NCBI GenBank assembly: GCA_913046025.1
Contig: CAJWRP010000008.1
Span: 1-14,245, forward strand
Source: an uncultured Chloroflexota bacterium
GTDB taxonomy: Bacteria; Chloroflexota; Dehalococcoidia; SAR202; UBA11138
Length of the DNA: 14,245 nt
Direction of reading: 5' to 3'
Position numbers and translations under genes: made by a program
In this document: positions 1 to 6,575 of the stretch, piece by piece
How the letters are laid out: every line of letters begins with the position of its first letter
Numbering within the stretch: position 1 is the stretch's first letter
Notes under the pieces: model-generated
Seen by the model: the letters and a program-made list of their open reading frames with translations, nothing else
What the model was told of the DNA's origin: nothing
The model's database searches: none

Positions 1-624
1 TCGGCAGAGATCAGCGAGCGCCAGTCGTCTAACGTTATCGGATATGTTGGCGAAGGCGACTTCGACCGACCTGTAATCGTAACCACACCCCTCAGCGGTT
101 GGTTCGGCTGTGCTGGCGAACGTGGTACCGGAATTGCAATCGCCATTGAGCTTGCGAGAAACTTGGCTCAGAAGTATCCGGTAATCGTAATCGGAGCTAC
201 GGGTCACGAACTGGAATACTACGGTGCCAAGAAACACCTGGAGACAATTTCAGAGAAACCTGCCGCCGTCATTCACCTGGGAGCCAGCGTGGCCGCAGGC
301 AAACCGGGACCGGGCAACTCGCTGGTACTCTCTCCGACTAGGCACGCGAAAACCTCAGCTGTCGGGCGAATCGCTCCGGAGATAGAGCACGCTCTCATTC
401 CAGGCCAGTTCGTATTCGAGTCGGAATCTGATCGCTTTCTGGGAGAAGGTGGCGAATGGATAGGCCTTGAAATGCCGCTGCTGTCTTTTGCTGGCAGCTT
501 CCGCCTGTTCCACGCCCCTGAGGACGTCCCGCAAAACGCCACTTCTCCAGAGTTACTGGGGGTTGTCTGTAGGGCTGTGGTAGAGGCGTCTCACATCTTC
601 GTTGCGGACGCCGTGAGGGGATAG
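1..624 (+). CDS. M28-like metallopeptidase homologue, 3' part, probably catalytically inactive
   Basis: The reading frame is open from the left edge of the window, so the N-terminus is missing; 207 codons are visible before TAG. The visible part looks like the catalytic half of an M28 zinc peptidase. It has a beta strand (VIVTTP), a Gly-rich turn and helix (GERGTGIAIAIELA), a strand plus GHELEYYG (from about base 202), and a C-terminal FHAPED (His codon at 511). In M28 enzymes these positions hold HxD, an Asp in GADDN, the Glu-Glu pair and the final His. Here the HxD and Asp ligands appear lost, the general-base Glu position is His (codon at 205), and only the following Glu and the final His remain. 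The fold assignment is fairly secure, but peptidase activity is doubtful. The gene converges on the oxidoreductase ending at 795, with no clear terminator between them. Confidence 0.7.
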   Translation, partial: SAEISERQSSNVIGYVGEGDFDRPVIVTTPLSGWFGCAGERGTGIAIAIELARNLAQKYPVIVIGATGHELEYYGAKKHLETISEKPAAVIHLGASVAAGKPGPGNSLVLSPTRHAKTSAVGRIAPEIEHALIPGQFVFESESDRFLGEGGEWIGLEMPLLSFAGSFRLFHAPEDVPQNATSPELLGVVCRAVVEASHIFVADAVRG

Positions 625-645
625 AGACGCTTATTTCAGGCATAT

Positions 646-669
646 CGTTCGACGGGCTCGCCACGAACG
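646..669. repeat. Short intergenic palindromic element, copy A
   Basis: CGTTCG and CGAACG form 6-base inverted arms around a GGCTCGCC-like centre. The 20-base core at 648-667 matches the core at 1912-1931 at 16 of 20 positions. I recognise this TTCG..GGCTC..CACGAA type as a frequent intergenic repeat in Chloroflexota-like genomes; that is from memory and was not searched. It lies between convergent genes (625-794). Nothing else is recognisable in that gap. Confidence 0.4.
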
Positions 670-794
670 TACGAAGGACCGCCGACTTTACCTCTGCTTG
701 CTACTAACCTTAGCTGGAAAAACTGTTCGCCCTTAGCCTCGAATGGCAGCGCTCTCAAACACGCTCGCAATGAACCAGAGCAACTGATCCTAGT

Positions 795-1856
795 CTATAC
801 AGGCGACGACATGGCGATCTGTTCAGCCGTCATCGGCAGCTCCACAGGGATGTTAGTATCCGCCGACAGGTCCGCTGCCATGTATACCTCCATCACCTGA
901 CGAGCGTGCTCCGGCGTCACCATGACATCTCTGTCGTAAGCCACCGCCTCTAGGAAGTGAATCGTCTCCGGGTGCATAGGCCCAGCGTAAACGTGGTTCA
1001 CGAACTCGCCCGGCATGGTGGACATGGGTAGCTCTATTCCCTTGTTCATTGTGTTCACAATGAAGTCGCGGTGAGTGTCGTCCACGATCAACATGCCATC
1101 CGTTCCCACAAACTCCAGCCACGTGCCAGAGTAATTGGGGTAACCCGGCGGCATTGTCCAGCCAGCGCCGACGGTAATGACGACGCCGTTGTCCAGAGTG
1201 ATCATGATCCACATGGTGTCTTCCATGCCAGTCTTATCTTTCATGACACCGTAGCCTGACTGGGCGTACACCCGCACGGCCTTGGCAGGCTGCATGCACC
1301 AGAGGACGAAGTCGATGTCGTGAGTGGCCTCCATGGCGGCGGGAGAGAGCGGAGTACGCCCGCTGATCTTGTCGCCCAGGCTCCGCGTAATGTGACGGCT
1401 AATAACCGCACTCACGGGCCGACCTATCGTTCCCTCCAACAGGGATTTACGTATAAAAGCGTACTTGTGATTGAAGCGCTGGGAGTAGCCAATGGTAAAC
1501 TTCACGTTCTTGGACTTGGCTAACGCGACAAGCTCATCAGCCTCTTTTAGCGTCAGGCTAATCGGCTTCTCCAGCAGGACGTGTTTGCCTGCCATGAGGC
1601 TGTCCTTGGCGATAGGGTAGTGAGTGCTCTCAGGTGTGGCAGAGATCATAATCGCAGTTACGTCCACACGGGCGAGAAGCTCATGGTAGTCAGTAGTGGC
1701 GCTGGCAGCATGGGTTTCGGAGCTAACCTCTTCCAGCCTTTCGGGATTTATCTCTGCAATATGTAGGTCCTGCACCAGAGCGCTGGCGGCGCTGGCGTTT
1801 GCTCGAATACCGCCGCACCAGCCTGTGCCGATTACGCCTACGTTAATCTGCTCCAT
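795..1856 (-). CDS. Gfo/Idh/MocA family NAD(P)-dependent oxidoreductase (paralogue 1)
   Basis: A 353-residue cytoplasmic dehydrogenase of usual family length. The N-terminal Rossmann fold carries the nucleotide loop GTGWCG (10-15). The family hallmark EKP is at 96-98 (Lys97 is the usual catalytic/cofactor Lys), followed by GYSQRFN (123-129). The C-terminal alpha/beta domain has ATHDIDF with His179 and Asp182, the usual substrate-side His..Asp. The Asp normally four residues before that His is not conserved. The family oxidises or reduces hydroxyl/keto groups of sugars, inositols and related polyols; the substrate here cannot be told. The ATG start is preceded by GAGAGG about 5 bases upstream. 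It is the last gene of a minus-strand series, 205 bases after a second Gfo/Idh/MocA gene. The two share unusual DTHRD (260-264 here) and GPM..ET motifs. Confidence 0.9.
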   Translation of the reverse strand: MEQINVGVIGTGWCGGIRANASAASALVQDLHIAEINPERLEEVSSETHAASATTDYHELLARVDVTAIMISATPESTHYPIAKDSLMAGKHVLLEKPISLTLKEADELVALAKSKNVKFTIGYSQRFNHKYAFIRKSLLEGTIGRPVSAVISRHITRSLGDKISGRTPLSPAAMEATHDIDFVLWCMQPAKAVRVYAQSGYGVMKDKTGMEDTMWIMITLDNGVVITVGAGWTMPPGYPNYSGTWLEFVGTDGMLIVDDTHRDFIVNTMNKGIELPMSTMPGEFVNHVYAGPMHPETIHFLEAVAYDRDVMVTPEHARQVMEVYMAADLSADTNIPVELPMTAEQIAMSSPV

Positions 1857-1911
1857 TGAGGCCTCTCTTTTTGGGAAATTCTGTTTTTTGAATCTGGTCT
1901 AAGTGCTGTGG

Positions 1912-1931
1912 TTCGCCATGCTCACCACGAA
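1912..1931. repeat. Short intergenic palindromic element, copy B (degenerate)
   Basis: The core TTCGCCATGCTCACCACGAA matches copy A (648-667) at 16 of 20 positions, and the TTCG/CGAA ends are kept as inverted arms. A partial match (TTCGACCTGAG) follows near 1950. It lies in the 205-base gap upstream of the oxidoreductase starting at 1856, so it would be transcribed in that gene's leader. The rest of the gap shows no convincing promoter. A weak hairpin with an A5 run sits at 2030-2058. Confidence 0.35.
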
Positions 1932-2061
1932 ACCTAATTAGGACACCGTTCGACCTGAGTGCCGATTGCATCGTGCATCCTCGGCAAAATCGGGACCTAT
2001 CGAAGGGCAGGGAACACGGAACGCTTCACAAAAACAACAGCCCCTCTTGTTATTGTTGAAA

Positions 2062-3189
2062 TCACAGCCCAACAAGGTCGGCAGGTTCCAGCGGCAGCTG
2101 GACTTCCTCACCGCGTGCTGCAGATAGGTCCATTGCCATGGTAAGCATCAGATTGCGATTCCCGTCCGCGGCAGTTGCGTGATGGGTCTTTTTGCCCATG
2201 TGTAGCCGCGCGAACCATTGCGCTGTCTCCTCTCGCATAGGCCCCCACAGCTCGCCATCGTACATATCGCCCGGTGGATAGCTGGTCATGAACTCGACAT
2301 GTCGTTGAAAGTCAGGCGTGTATCCCTCAGGCCGATACCCCGCTCCCTGAGGAAACTCCGATGCCATAACGACGTCGCGATGGGTGTCCTCGATGTCGAT
2401 GACACCTTTTGTGCCTACAATGCCTATCTCCAGGCCGTAAACGGGACCGGGCCAGACGACAGGCAAGGCCCAGCTTATATTCATGCTCCATATGGCACCA
2501 TCGTCCATAGTGAATACGCCGAATGTAGCGTCCTTTGTACCGTAGCTCGACAACGCCTTGTCAGATGACTTGGCATAAACTGAGACCGGTGTTTGCCCTT
2601 CCATAAACCACATACACAAGTCTAAAGAGTGTGTTCCGGAGACTACCATGGGAGTAAGTCGCTGACGTTGGTCTGTGCGCCGGACAGTTGCCAGCGGAGC
2701 CATACGATTCATAAAGGCACGGGTAACAACCGCGGTGATGTCGCCGATCTGCCCGGTGCGAATTCGCTCTTTGGTTGCTAAAAACCGCCTGCGAAACCGC
2801 TGAGTGTAGCCGACGACGGCATCAACGCCACTGGCTTCGATGGCCCGCAAGATATCCTGGGATTCTTGAGCGTCGGTAGCCAGTGGCTTCTCGATGAACA
2901 GGTTGTGTCCCTGCTCTACGGCCAACAGGGTAGGCGCTGCGTGAAAGTTCTCGTCGGTGGCGATAATAGTGGCCGTTACCTCTGGCCGCTTCAGTAGCGT
3001 CTGGAAGTCGCCGGTGAAGAAATCGGCATTGGTATCTTCAGCTAACTTCTGTCCAACCTCTTCGTTGATATCGCACAAACCCAGCCACTTCACAGCAGGA
3101 TATTCGCGAGCAAGTGTGGCACGCAGCCGTCCCACCGTACCGCAACCAACAATAGCCAGACCGATGTCTTTTCGTTCTTCTTCTGCCAC
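2062..3189 (-). CDS. Gfo/Idh/MocA family NAD(P)-dependent oxidoreductase (paralogue 2)
   Basis: A 375-residue member of the glucose-fructose oxidoreductase/inositol dehydrogenase family. GCGTVG (15-20) is the dinucleotide-binding loop, IEKP (EKP at 100-102) the hallmark loop, GYTQRFRRR (127-135) follows the Rossmann domain, and GTHSLDL (185-191) contributes His187 and Asp190 to the active site. As in its neighbour, the Asp usually four residues before this His is absent. DTHRD (268-272) and GPM..ET (from 316) are shared with the adjacent paralogue, so the two probably arose by duplication and act on related molecules. The start is GTG, supported by AAAGGTG a few bases upstream; no ATG offers a better site. 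It lies 88 bases after the M24 homologue, with a nested palindrome between them. The substrate is unknown. Confidence 0.9.
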   Translation of the reverse strand: MAEEERKDIGLAIVGCGTVGRLRATLAREYPAVKWLGLCDINEEVGQKLAEDTNADFFTGDFQTLLKRPEVTATIIATDENFHAAPTLLAVEQGHNLFIEKPLATDAQESQDILRAIEASGVDAVVGYTQRFRRRFLATKERIRTGQIGDITAVVTRAFMNRMAPLATVRRTDQRQRLTPMVVSGTHSLDLCMWFMEGQTPVSVYAKSSDKALSSYGTKDATFGVFTMDDGAIWSMNISWALPVVWPGPVYGLEIGIVGTKGVIDIEDTHRDVVMASEFPQGAGYRPEGYTPDFQRHVEFMTSYPPGDMYDGELWGPMREETAQWFARLHMGKKTHHATAADGNRNLMLTMAMDLSAARGEEVQLPLEPADLVGL

Positions 3190-3201
3190 ACGTCACCTTT
3201 A

Positions 3202-3276
3202 TGAACTTACGAACGAGAGCCCACGAACGCCGGTAATCCCGGGTAATCCGTAGCGTTCGCGGGCACTATAAGTTCA
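3202..3276. repeat. Nested imperfect palindrome between genes
   Basis: Outer arms TGAACTTA (3202-3209) and TAAGTTCA (3269-3276) are exact inverted repeats. Inner arms GCCCACGAACG (3219-3229) and CGTTCGCGGGC (3254-3264) pair over 11 bases with one mismatch that is a wobble in RNA. The loop holds GGTAATCC twice (3232-3239 and 3242-3249). The element starts one base after the M24 stop codon and ends next to the ribosome binding site of the following gene. It lacks a T-run, so it is not a classical terminator. It may be a REP/MITE-like element or an intercistronic mRNA structure. Confidence 0.55.
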
Positions 3277-3277
3277 A

Positions 3278-4528
3278 CTAATCGATTATGGTAATCTCTT
3301 CGATTGGGAACTGGGTAGTGATCTCAGGACCATTTTTGGTAATGATCATCATCTCTTCCACACGGACACCCCACTGCAAGGGCTTGCCATGCTGGGTCTC
3401 CAGCGCAAAGCTCATGCCCTCTTGAATCTCGACAGGATGGTCGATGGAGTAGATGCGGGACACCACTGGAGTGTCGTACTGGGCCAGACCCAGGCCGTGG
3501 CCCCAGAGGTTGGCAGCAGCCTGGTCCTCTTCAGGATAGCCCCATGCCTGCATAGACGTAGGCCAGACTTCTGCGATCTCCTTGGTAGTCGCGCCTGGCC
3601 TTACCTTGTCAATGGCTTCGTAAAGCCAGTTGTAGGCAATCTTGTAGTACTCTTTCTGCTCAGCAGTTGGCTTGCCGCCCACGCAGTAGGTGCGGTACTG
3701 GCAGCTCTTGTAGCCGTTCCAGGTCACAGCAGCCATGTCTATAATAACAAGATCGCCTGGCTGGATAATGCGGTCTGAGAAGTTGCGCCAGTTTGGCCAG
3801 CTGTTGGGACCAGAGGATACGATGATGTCCTCCACGTCCTCGATTCCGGGGATGTTGAATAGGTAGTTCATGGCGAATGCAGTGATCTGGTGCTCCTGCA
3901 TGCCTGGCTTCATGAACTGGGAGATAGCGTAGTGACAGCCGTCGCAGATAGCAGCGACGATTTTCATGGCCTCCAGCTCACCTGCACACTTGATGGCCCT
4001 AGCAGACACCATGGGGCTGGCGCCGTCAGTCAAGTTCAGTCCAGCCTCTTCAAAAGCAGTGATCATGTTGAGGTCGACGAAGTCCACACCAATAGGCCTG
4101 TCCTGCACACCGTATTTGGTCATCTCCTCTTTGATGGCATTTGTAAACTTGGTCACCTGCTGCTTGCCTGCAGGGCCAACAGCGCCTTTTATCCAGGAGT
4201 ATGCGTATCGCACGTTCTCTACCGGCAGCCACGGGCAGTGACGATTGATCTGAATGCCGATGTCGCCCTGCTCGAACAGGACTGGCTCTGCGCCTTCACA
4301 AAGTAGTGCATATCTCAGACCGGGCTTGAGCCGGCACCAACCTGGTGTAATGGTGCTTGTGATGTAACGCACGTTTTCATCGTACATGGCAAGAATAGCG
4401 CCCAGACCATTATCCTTCATGGCCTGCCGGGCCCGCTCCAGCCGATATTTGCGTACGTCGTCCCAGTCTATGCGCTGCTGCCAGTCGGTCCCAACAAGAC
4501 CGAAACTAGAAGTACTCCTTATGACCAT
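3278..4528 (-). CDS. M24 (creatinase/Xaa-Pro peptidase-fold) metallohydrolase homologue with altered metal site
   Basis: A 416-residue two-domain protein: a creatinase-like N-terminal domain (about 20-165) and a pita-bread catalytic domain (about 175-400). The family hydrolyses Xaa-Pro peptides, creatine and similar C-N bonds using five ligands, Asp-Asp-His-Glu-Glu. Visible here are Asp264 (VIID), His344 (GHGLGL), Glu377 (FALETQ) and Glu391 (RVEE). The second Asp of the usual GYxSDxTRT motif is Cys276 in GYKSCQYRT (codon TGC at 3701-3703). It may therefore be mono-metallic or do other chemistry. Start choice: an ATG at 4528 lies 6 bases after a strong AAGGAG (4535-4540). An upstream in-frame GTG at 4558 would add ten residues but has a poor site. 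There is no signal peptide, so it is cytoplasmic. The 305-base gap to the upstream dehydrogenase suggests its own promoter. Confidence 0.88.
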   Translation of the reverse strand: MVIRSTSSFGLVGTDWQQRIDWDDVRKYRLERARQAMKDNGLGAILAMYDENVRYITSTITPGWCRLKPGLRYALLCEGAEPVLFEQGDIGIQINRHCPWLPVENVRYAYSWIKGAVGPAGKQQVTKFTNAIKEEMTKYGVQDRPIGVDFVDLNMITAFEEAGLNLTDGASPMVSARAIKCAGELEAMKIVAAICDGCHYAISQFMKPGMQEHQITAFAMNYLFNIPGIEDVEDIIVSSGPNSWPNWRNFSDRIIQPGDLVIIDMAAVTWNGYKSCQYRTYCVGGKPTAEQKEYYKIAYNWLYEAIDKVRPGATTKEIAEVWPTSMQAWGYPEEDQAAANLWGHGLGLAQYDTPVVSRIYSIDHPVEIQEGMSFALETQHGKPLQWGVRVEEMMIITKNGPEITTQFPIEEITIID

Positions 4529-4833
4529 TCCCATCTCCTTCGTATTTTGGATTTTCACTGCAAGCCAGTCCTGTTTTGAGAACCTTGTACTTCTACTAGA
4601 CCTACTGGCTTAGTTACGTTCTTCGATATTCATTACGGGCCAGCACGAGAGCTCTAGGTTCAACCACAGTCTCTGGCTTAACTAGTTTCATAAATTTTCA
4701 CTGCAATACAACTCAGACTTGCCGGAGCTATGTTAATGCAGTCCAGTCTGGCACATATTACTTTTTTGATTTCCTAATTACCATTATTTCTATCTAACTT
4801 CAAAAGTCCAGATTGTCGTCTTATTAATGCCCC
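4529..4833. other. Intergenic leader between dehydrogenase and M24 homologue
   Basis: This 305-base AT-rich gap holds the AAGGAG ribosome binding site of the M24 homologue (4535-4540). Exact 8-base inverted arms AAGCCAGT (4562-4569) and ACTGGCTT (4604-4611) flank a 34-base spacer. A further copy of CTGGCTTA lies at 4673-4680 and could compete for the same pairing. No sigma70 promoter with good spacing was found by eye, and no open reading frame here is credible. Confidence 0.35.
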
Positions 4834-5862
4834 TCAAGAAGTCAGCACGAGCCTACCCAGCGGCGACGTCTCTCGCAGTGTTGCCAGCGCCTGATTGGCC
4901 TCTTGCAAGGGATATCGGCCGGACACAACTGGCTTCAGCAGACCACTCTCCGCTAGCCGCGCTACCTCAACAACGTCCTGTAGTCGTGATGCACGGGTGC
5001 CCAGCATGCTCCACTGGCCGTATATGACATCGGCCGTATCTACTTCTAGCATTTCGCCGTAGGTGTAGCCCAACACCAACAGCCTGCCACCAATTCTAAT
5101 GCAAGACAGGCTTTGCTTCAGAATTTCTGTGACCATTGAGCCGCCAACGACTTCAGCCACCACGTCTGCGCCCTGGCCGTCAGTCAAGTCCATTACCTGC
5201 TCACGCAAGTCTCCCTCACGGCTGTTGATCACTGCATACGCACCCAGGTCTTTGGCCGCCTGCAGCTTCTCTGGCACAACATCAACTGCAATCGCTTTGG
5301 CGCCGGCTATGCGGGCTATCTGCAATGCGTGAATTCCCAGGCCGCCTATCCCTACAACTAGCACCGTTTCGCCGACCGTTACCTTTGCGCGTTGAGTCAG
5401 GGCATAGTAGACGGCGGCAACAGCATCCGGCAGGATTGCTGCCTCTTCGAAAGGCATATCGGGGCTGACCTTAACTGCGTTGACCCCGCGGGTAATCATG
5501 AACTGAGCAAAGCCTCCGTCGGTCTCGAAACCAGTACGAGGGGCACTAAGACACAGATTCTCAATACCGTGCCTGCAGGCGTCGCAGTAGCCGCAGCCCA
5601 ATGTGGGGTACACCGTTACGTGATCACCAGGCTTAAGGCCCGGAACATCCGTGCCAACCTGATCGATTTCACCGGCGACTTCGTGGCCAAGAATATGAGG
5701 GAGAGTGACGGTTGGTACTATGCCATCCATCATCTTGAGGTCTGTGGCACATACTCCGTTGGCTCTGACACGAATAAGGACCTCGTCTGACTTCGGTTCC
5801 GGGTCAGGAACCTCAGACCACTTCAGGTCCTGATTGAACTGCTCAAGCAGCATGGCTTTCAT
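4834..5862 (-). CDS. Zinc-dependent alcohol dehydrogenase, MDR superfamily
   Basis: A 342-residue medium-chain dehydrogenase. The GroES-like catalytic domain (about 1-150) has zinc ligands Cys38 (GVCATD) and His60-Glu61 (GHE), with Asp146 near the usual third ligand position. The structural zinc lobe has Cys90, Cys93, Cys96 and Cys104 in CGYCDACRHGIENLC. The Rossmann domain has GIGGLG (171-176), and an acidic residue at the end of the second strand (Asp194, AVDVV) favours NAD over NADP. It interconverts an alcohol and a carbonyl compound; the substrate is not identifiable, though threonine/sorbitol dehydrogenase-type enzymes share this layout. The ATG at 5862 gives the family-typical start MKAMLLE, although no strong ribosome binding site precedes it. 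A sigma70-type promoter lies about 60 bases upstream. The gene is divergent from the ABM protein. Confidence 0.92.
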   Translation of the reverse strand: MKAMLLEQFNQDLKWSEVPDPEPKSDEVLIRVRANGVCATDLKMMDGIVPTVTLPHILGHEVAGEIDQVGTDVPGLKPGDHVTVYPTLGCGYCDACRHGIENLCLSAPRTGFETDGGFAQFMITRGVNAVKVSPDMPFEEAAILPDAVAAVYYALTQRAKVTVGETVLVVGIGGLGIHALQIARIAGAKAIAVDVVPEKLQAAKDLGAYAVINSREGDLREQVMDLTDGQGADVVAEVVGGSMVTEILKQSLSCIRIGGRLLVLGYTYGEMLEVDTADVIYGQWSMLGTRASRLQDVVEVARLAESGLLKPVVSGRYPLQEANQALATLRETSPLGRLVLTS

Positions 5863-5922
5863 ATAGTTGTCACGAGCCGTTTCTTTATTCGTATTTCGCC
5901 GTTAACAGACTGCCTCCGAACG

Positions 5923-5951
5923 ATTATAGGTTTACCAATCAGTGGGGTCAA
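5923..5951 (-). promoter_or_regulatory. Sigma70-type promoter for the alcohol dehydrogenase
   Basis: Read on the minus strand, TTGACC (5946-5951) and TATAAT (5923-5928) are separated by exactly 17 bases. This matches the -35/-10 consensus with one mismatch. The predicted transcript start is near 5916, leaving a leader of about 55 bases before the ATG at 5862. Two TTAACGA direct repeats (5970-5976, 5989-5995) lie upstream of the -35 and could be activator sites, but short repeats like this also arise by chance. Confidence 0.7.
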
Positions 5952-6066
5952 CATATGCCAAAGGTCTGATTAACGAGACCGGCACGACTTAACGACAAAG
6001 CCATTCAACGCAACGAGTGTCTTTCAGACCTGCCAAACTGGCCACACAGCGATTCAAGTTGTTACC

Positions 6067-6101
6067 GCACAGCGATGTGCATTACCATTCTCCAAATGCA
6101 C
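6067..6101 (+). promoter_or_regulatory. Clustered TGTGC half-sites upstream of the ABM gene
   Basis: GCACA (6067-6071) is inverted against TGTGC (6076-6080), and GTGCATT (6077-6083) is inverted against AATGCAC (6095-6101). The middle copy can therefore pair with either neighbour. They lie 40 to 75 bases before the ribosome binding site. They could be an operator or alternative leader hairpins. Repeats this short are not statistically strong, and no -10/-35 pair for this gene was found. Confidence 0.25.
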
Positions 6102-6154
6102 GCCGTTGGGCAAGCAGTTACGACAAACCCAAAAAACAAGAGGAGATGATATAT

Positions 6155-6466
6155 ATGCGAGCAAGAGTCACGACGGTCACAGCGAAACCAGGGGCCATTG
6201 ATGAGTTCATCAAGGTATATACAGAGGGTACAGTACCCGTTGCAATGAAGCAGGATGGTTTTCAGGGAGCGCTACTTCTAGTAGATCGAGAGTCCAACAA
6301 GACCATCGTCATCAGCATGTGGGACACGGAAGAAAAAATGAAGGCGGGAGAGGCCAGCGGTTATTACCAGGCCCAGATTCAGAGCCGGCAGCACCTGCTG
6401 GAGGACGACAGTAACCGAGAGTATTTCGATATCGGTGCCCGTGCCTGGGGAGCCGATCTGATTTGA
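6155..6466 (+). CDS. ABM-domain (antibiotic biosynthesis monooxygenase-like) small protein
   Basis: A 103-residue protein spanning one dimeric alpha+beta barrel. An N-terminal strand (RARVTTVTAKPG) leads into a helix (IDEFIKVYTEGTVPVAMKQ), then strands GFQGALLLVD and TIVISMWDTEE, then a helical C-terminus. It resembles the ABM superfamily, which includes cofactor-free oxygenases, isomerases and non-catalytic stress or binding proteins. No activity can be assigned. The start at 6155 has AAGAGGAG ending 9 bases upstream. An ATG at 6146 lies inside that site, and a longer in-frame version from 6017 has an unconvincing low-complexity extension. It is the only complete plus-strand gene. It is divergent from the alcohol dehydrogenase across a 292-base regulatory gap and ends just before a strong terminator. 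Confidence 0.8.
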   Translation: MRARVTTVTAKPGAIDEFIKVYTEGTVPVAMKQDGFQGALLLVDRESNKTIVISMWDTEEKMKAGEASGYYQAQIQSRQHLLEDDSNREYFDIGARAWGADLI

Positions 6467-6506
6467 ATTGTAGGGCCGATCGAAAGTGTCATCGGACGCA
6501 ATAATT

Positions 6507-6542
6507 AAGAGCCCCGCTAATTGCTAGCGGGGCTCTTGTTTT
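6507..6542. terminator. Strong rho-independent terminator, probably bidirectional
   Basis: A perfect 13-base stem, AAGAGCCCCGCTA (6507-6519) and TAGCGGGGCTCTT (6525-6537), with a 5-base loop. On the plus strand it is followed by GTTTT. On the minus strand the flank is AATTAT, moderately U-rich. It lies 40 bases after the ABM stop and 38 bases before the stop of amidohydrolase 1, so it ends both convergent transcripts. Confidence 0.92.
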
Positions 6543-6575
6543 CATAAAGCACTAAAAGGAGATACCAGAAGGGCT

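Noticed and set aside
1933..1942. Perfect palindrome CCTAATTAGG as an operator
   Set aside because: Ten-base palindromes are expected more than ten times by chance in this length, and nothing else supports a binding site.
2030..2058. Terminator after the second Gfo/Idh/MocA gene
   Set aside because: There is a T5 run on the minus strand, but the stem is only 5 AT-rich pairs (CAACA/TGTTG) with a 14-base loop, too weak to call.
4529..4558. GTG start at 4558 for the M24 homologue
   Set aside because: The AAGGAG at 4535-4540 is ideally spaced for the ATG at 4528 and would lie inside the longer version; upstream of the GTG the site is poor.
4658..4663. TTGAAC on the minus strand as the -35 box for the M24 homologue
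   Set aside because: No acceptable -10 lies 16-18 bases downstream; the nearest AT-rich candidates are 21 and 27 bases away.
6017..6154. Longer N-terminus of the ABM protein
   Set aside because: The strong AAGAGGAG site sits directly before 6155, and the extension does not resemble the domain.
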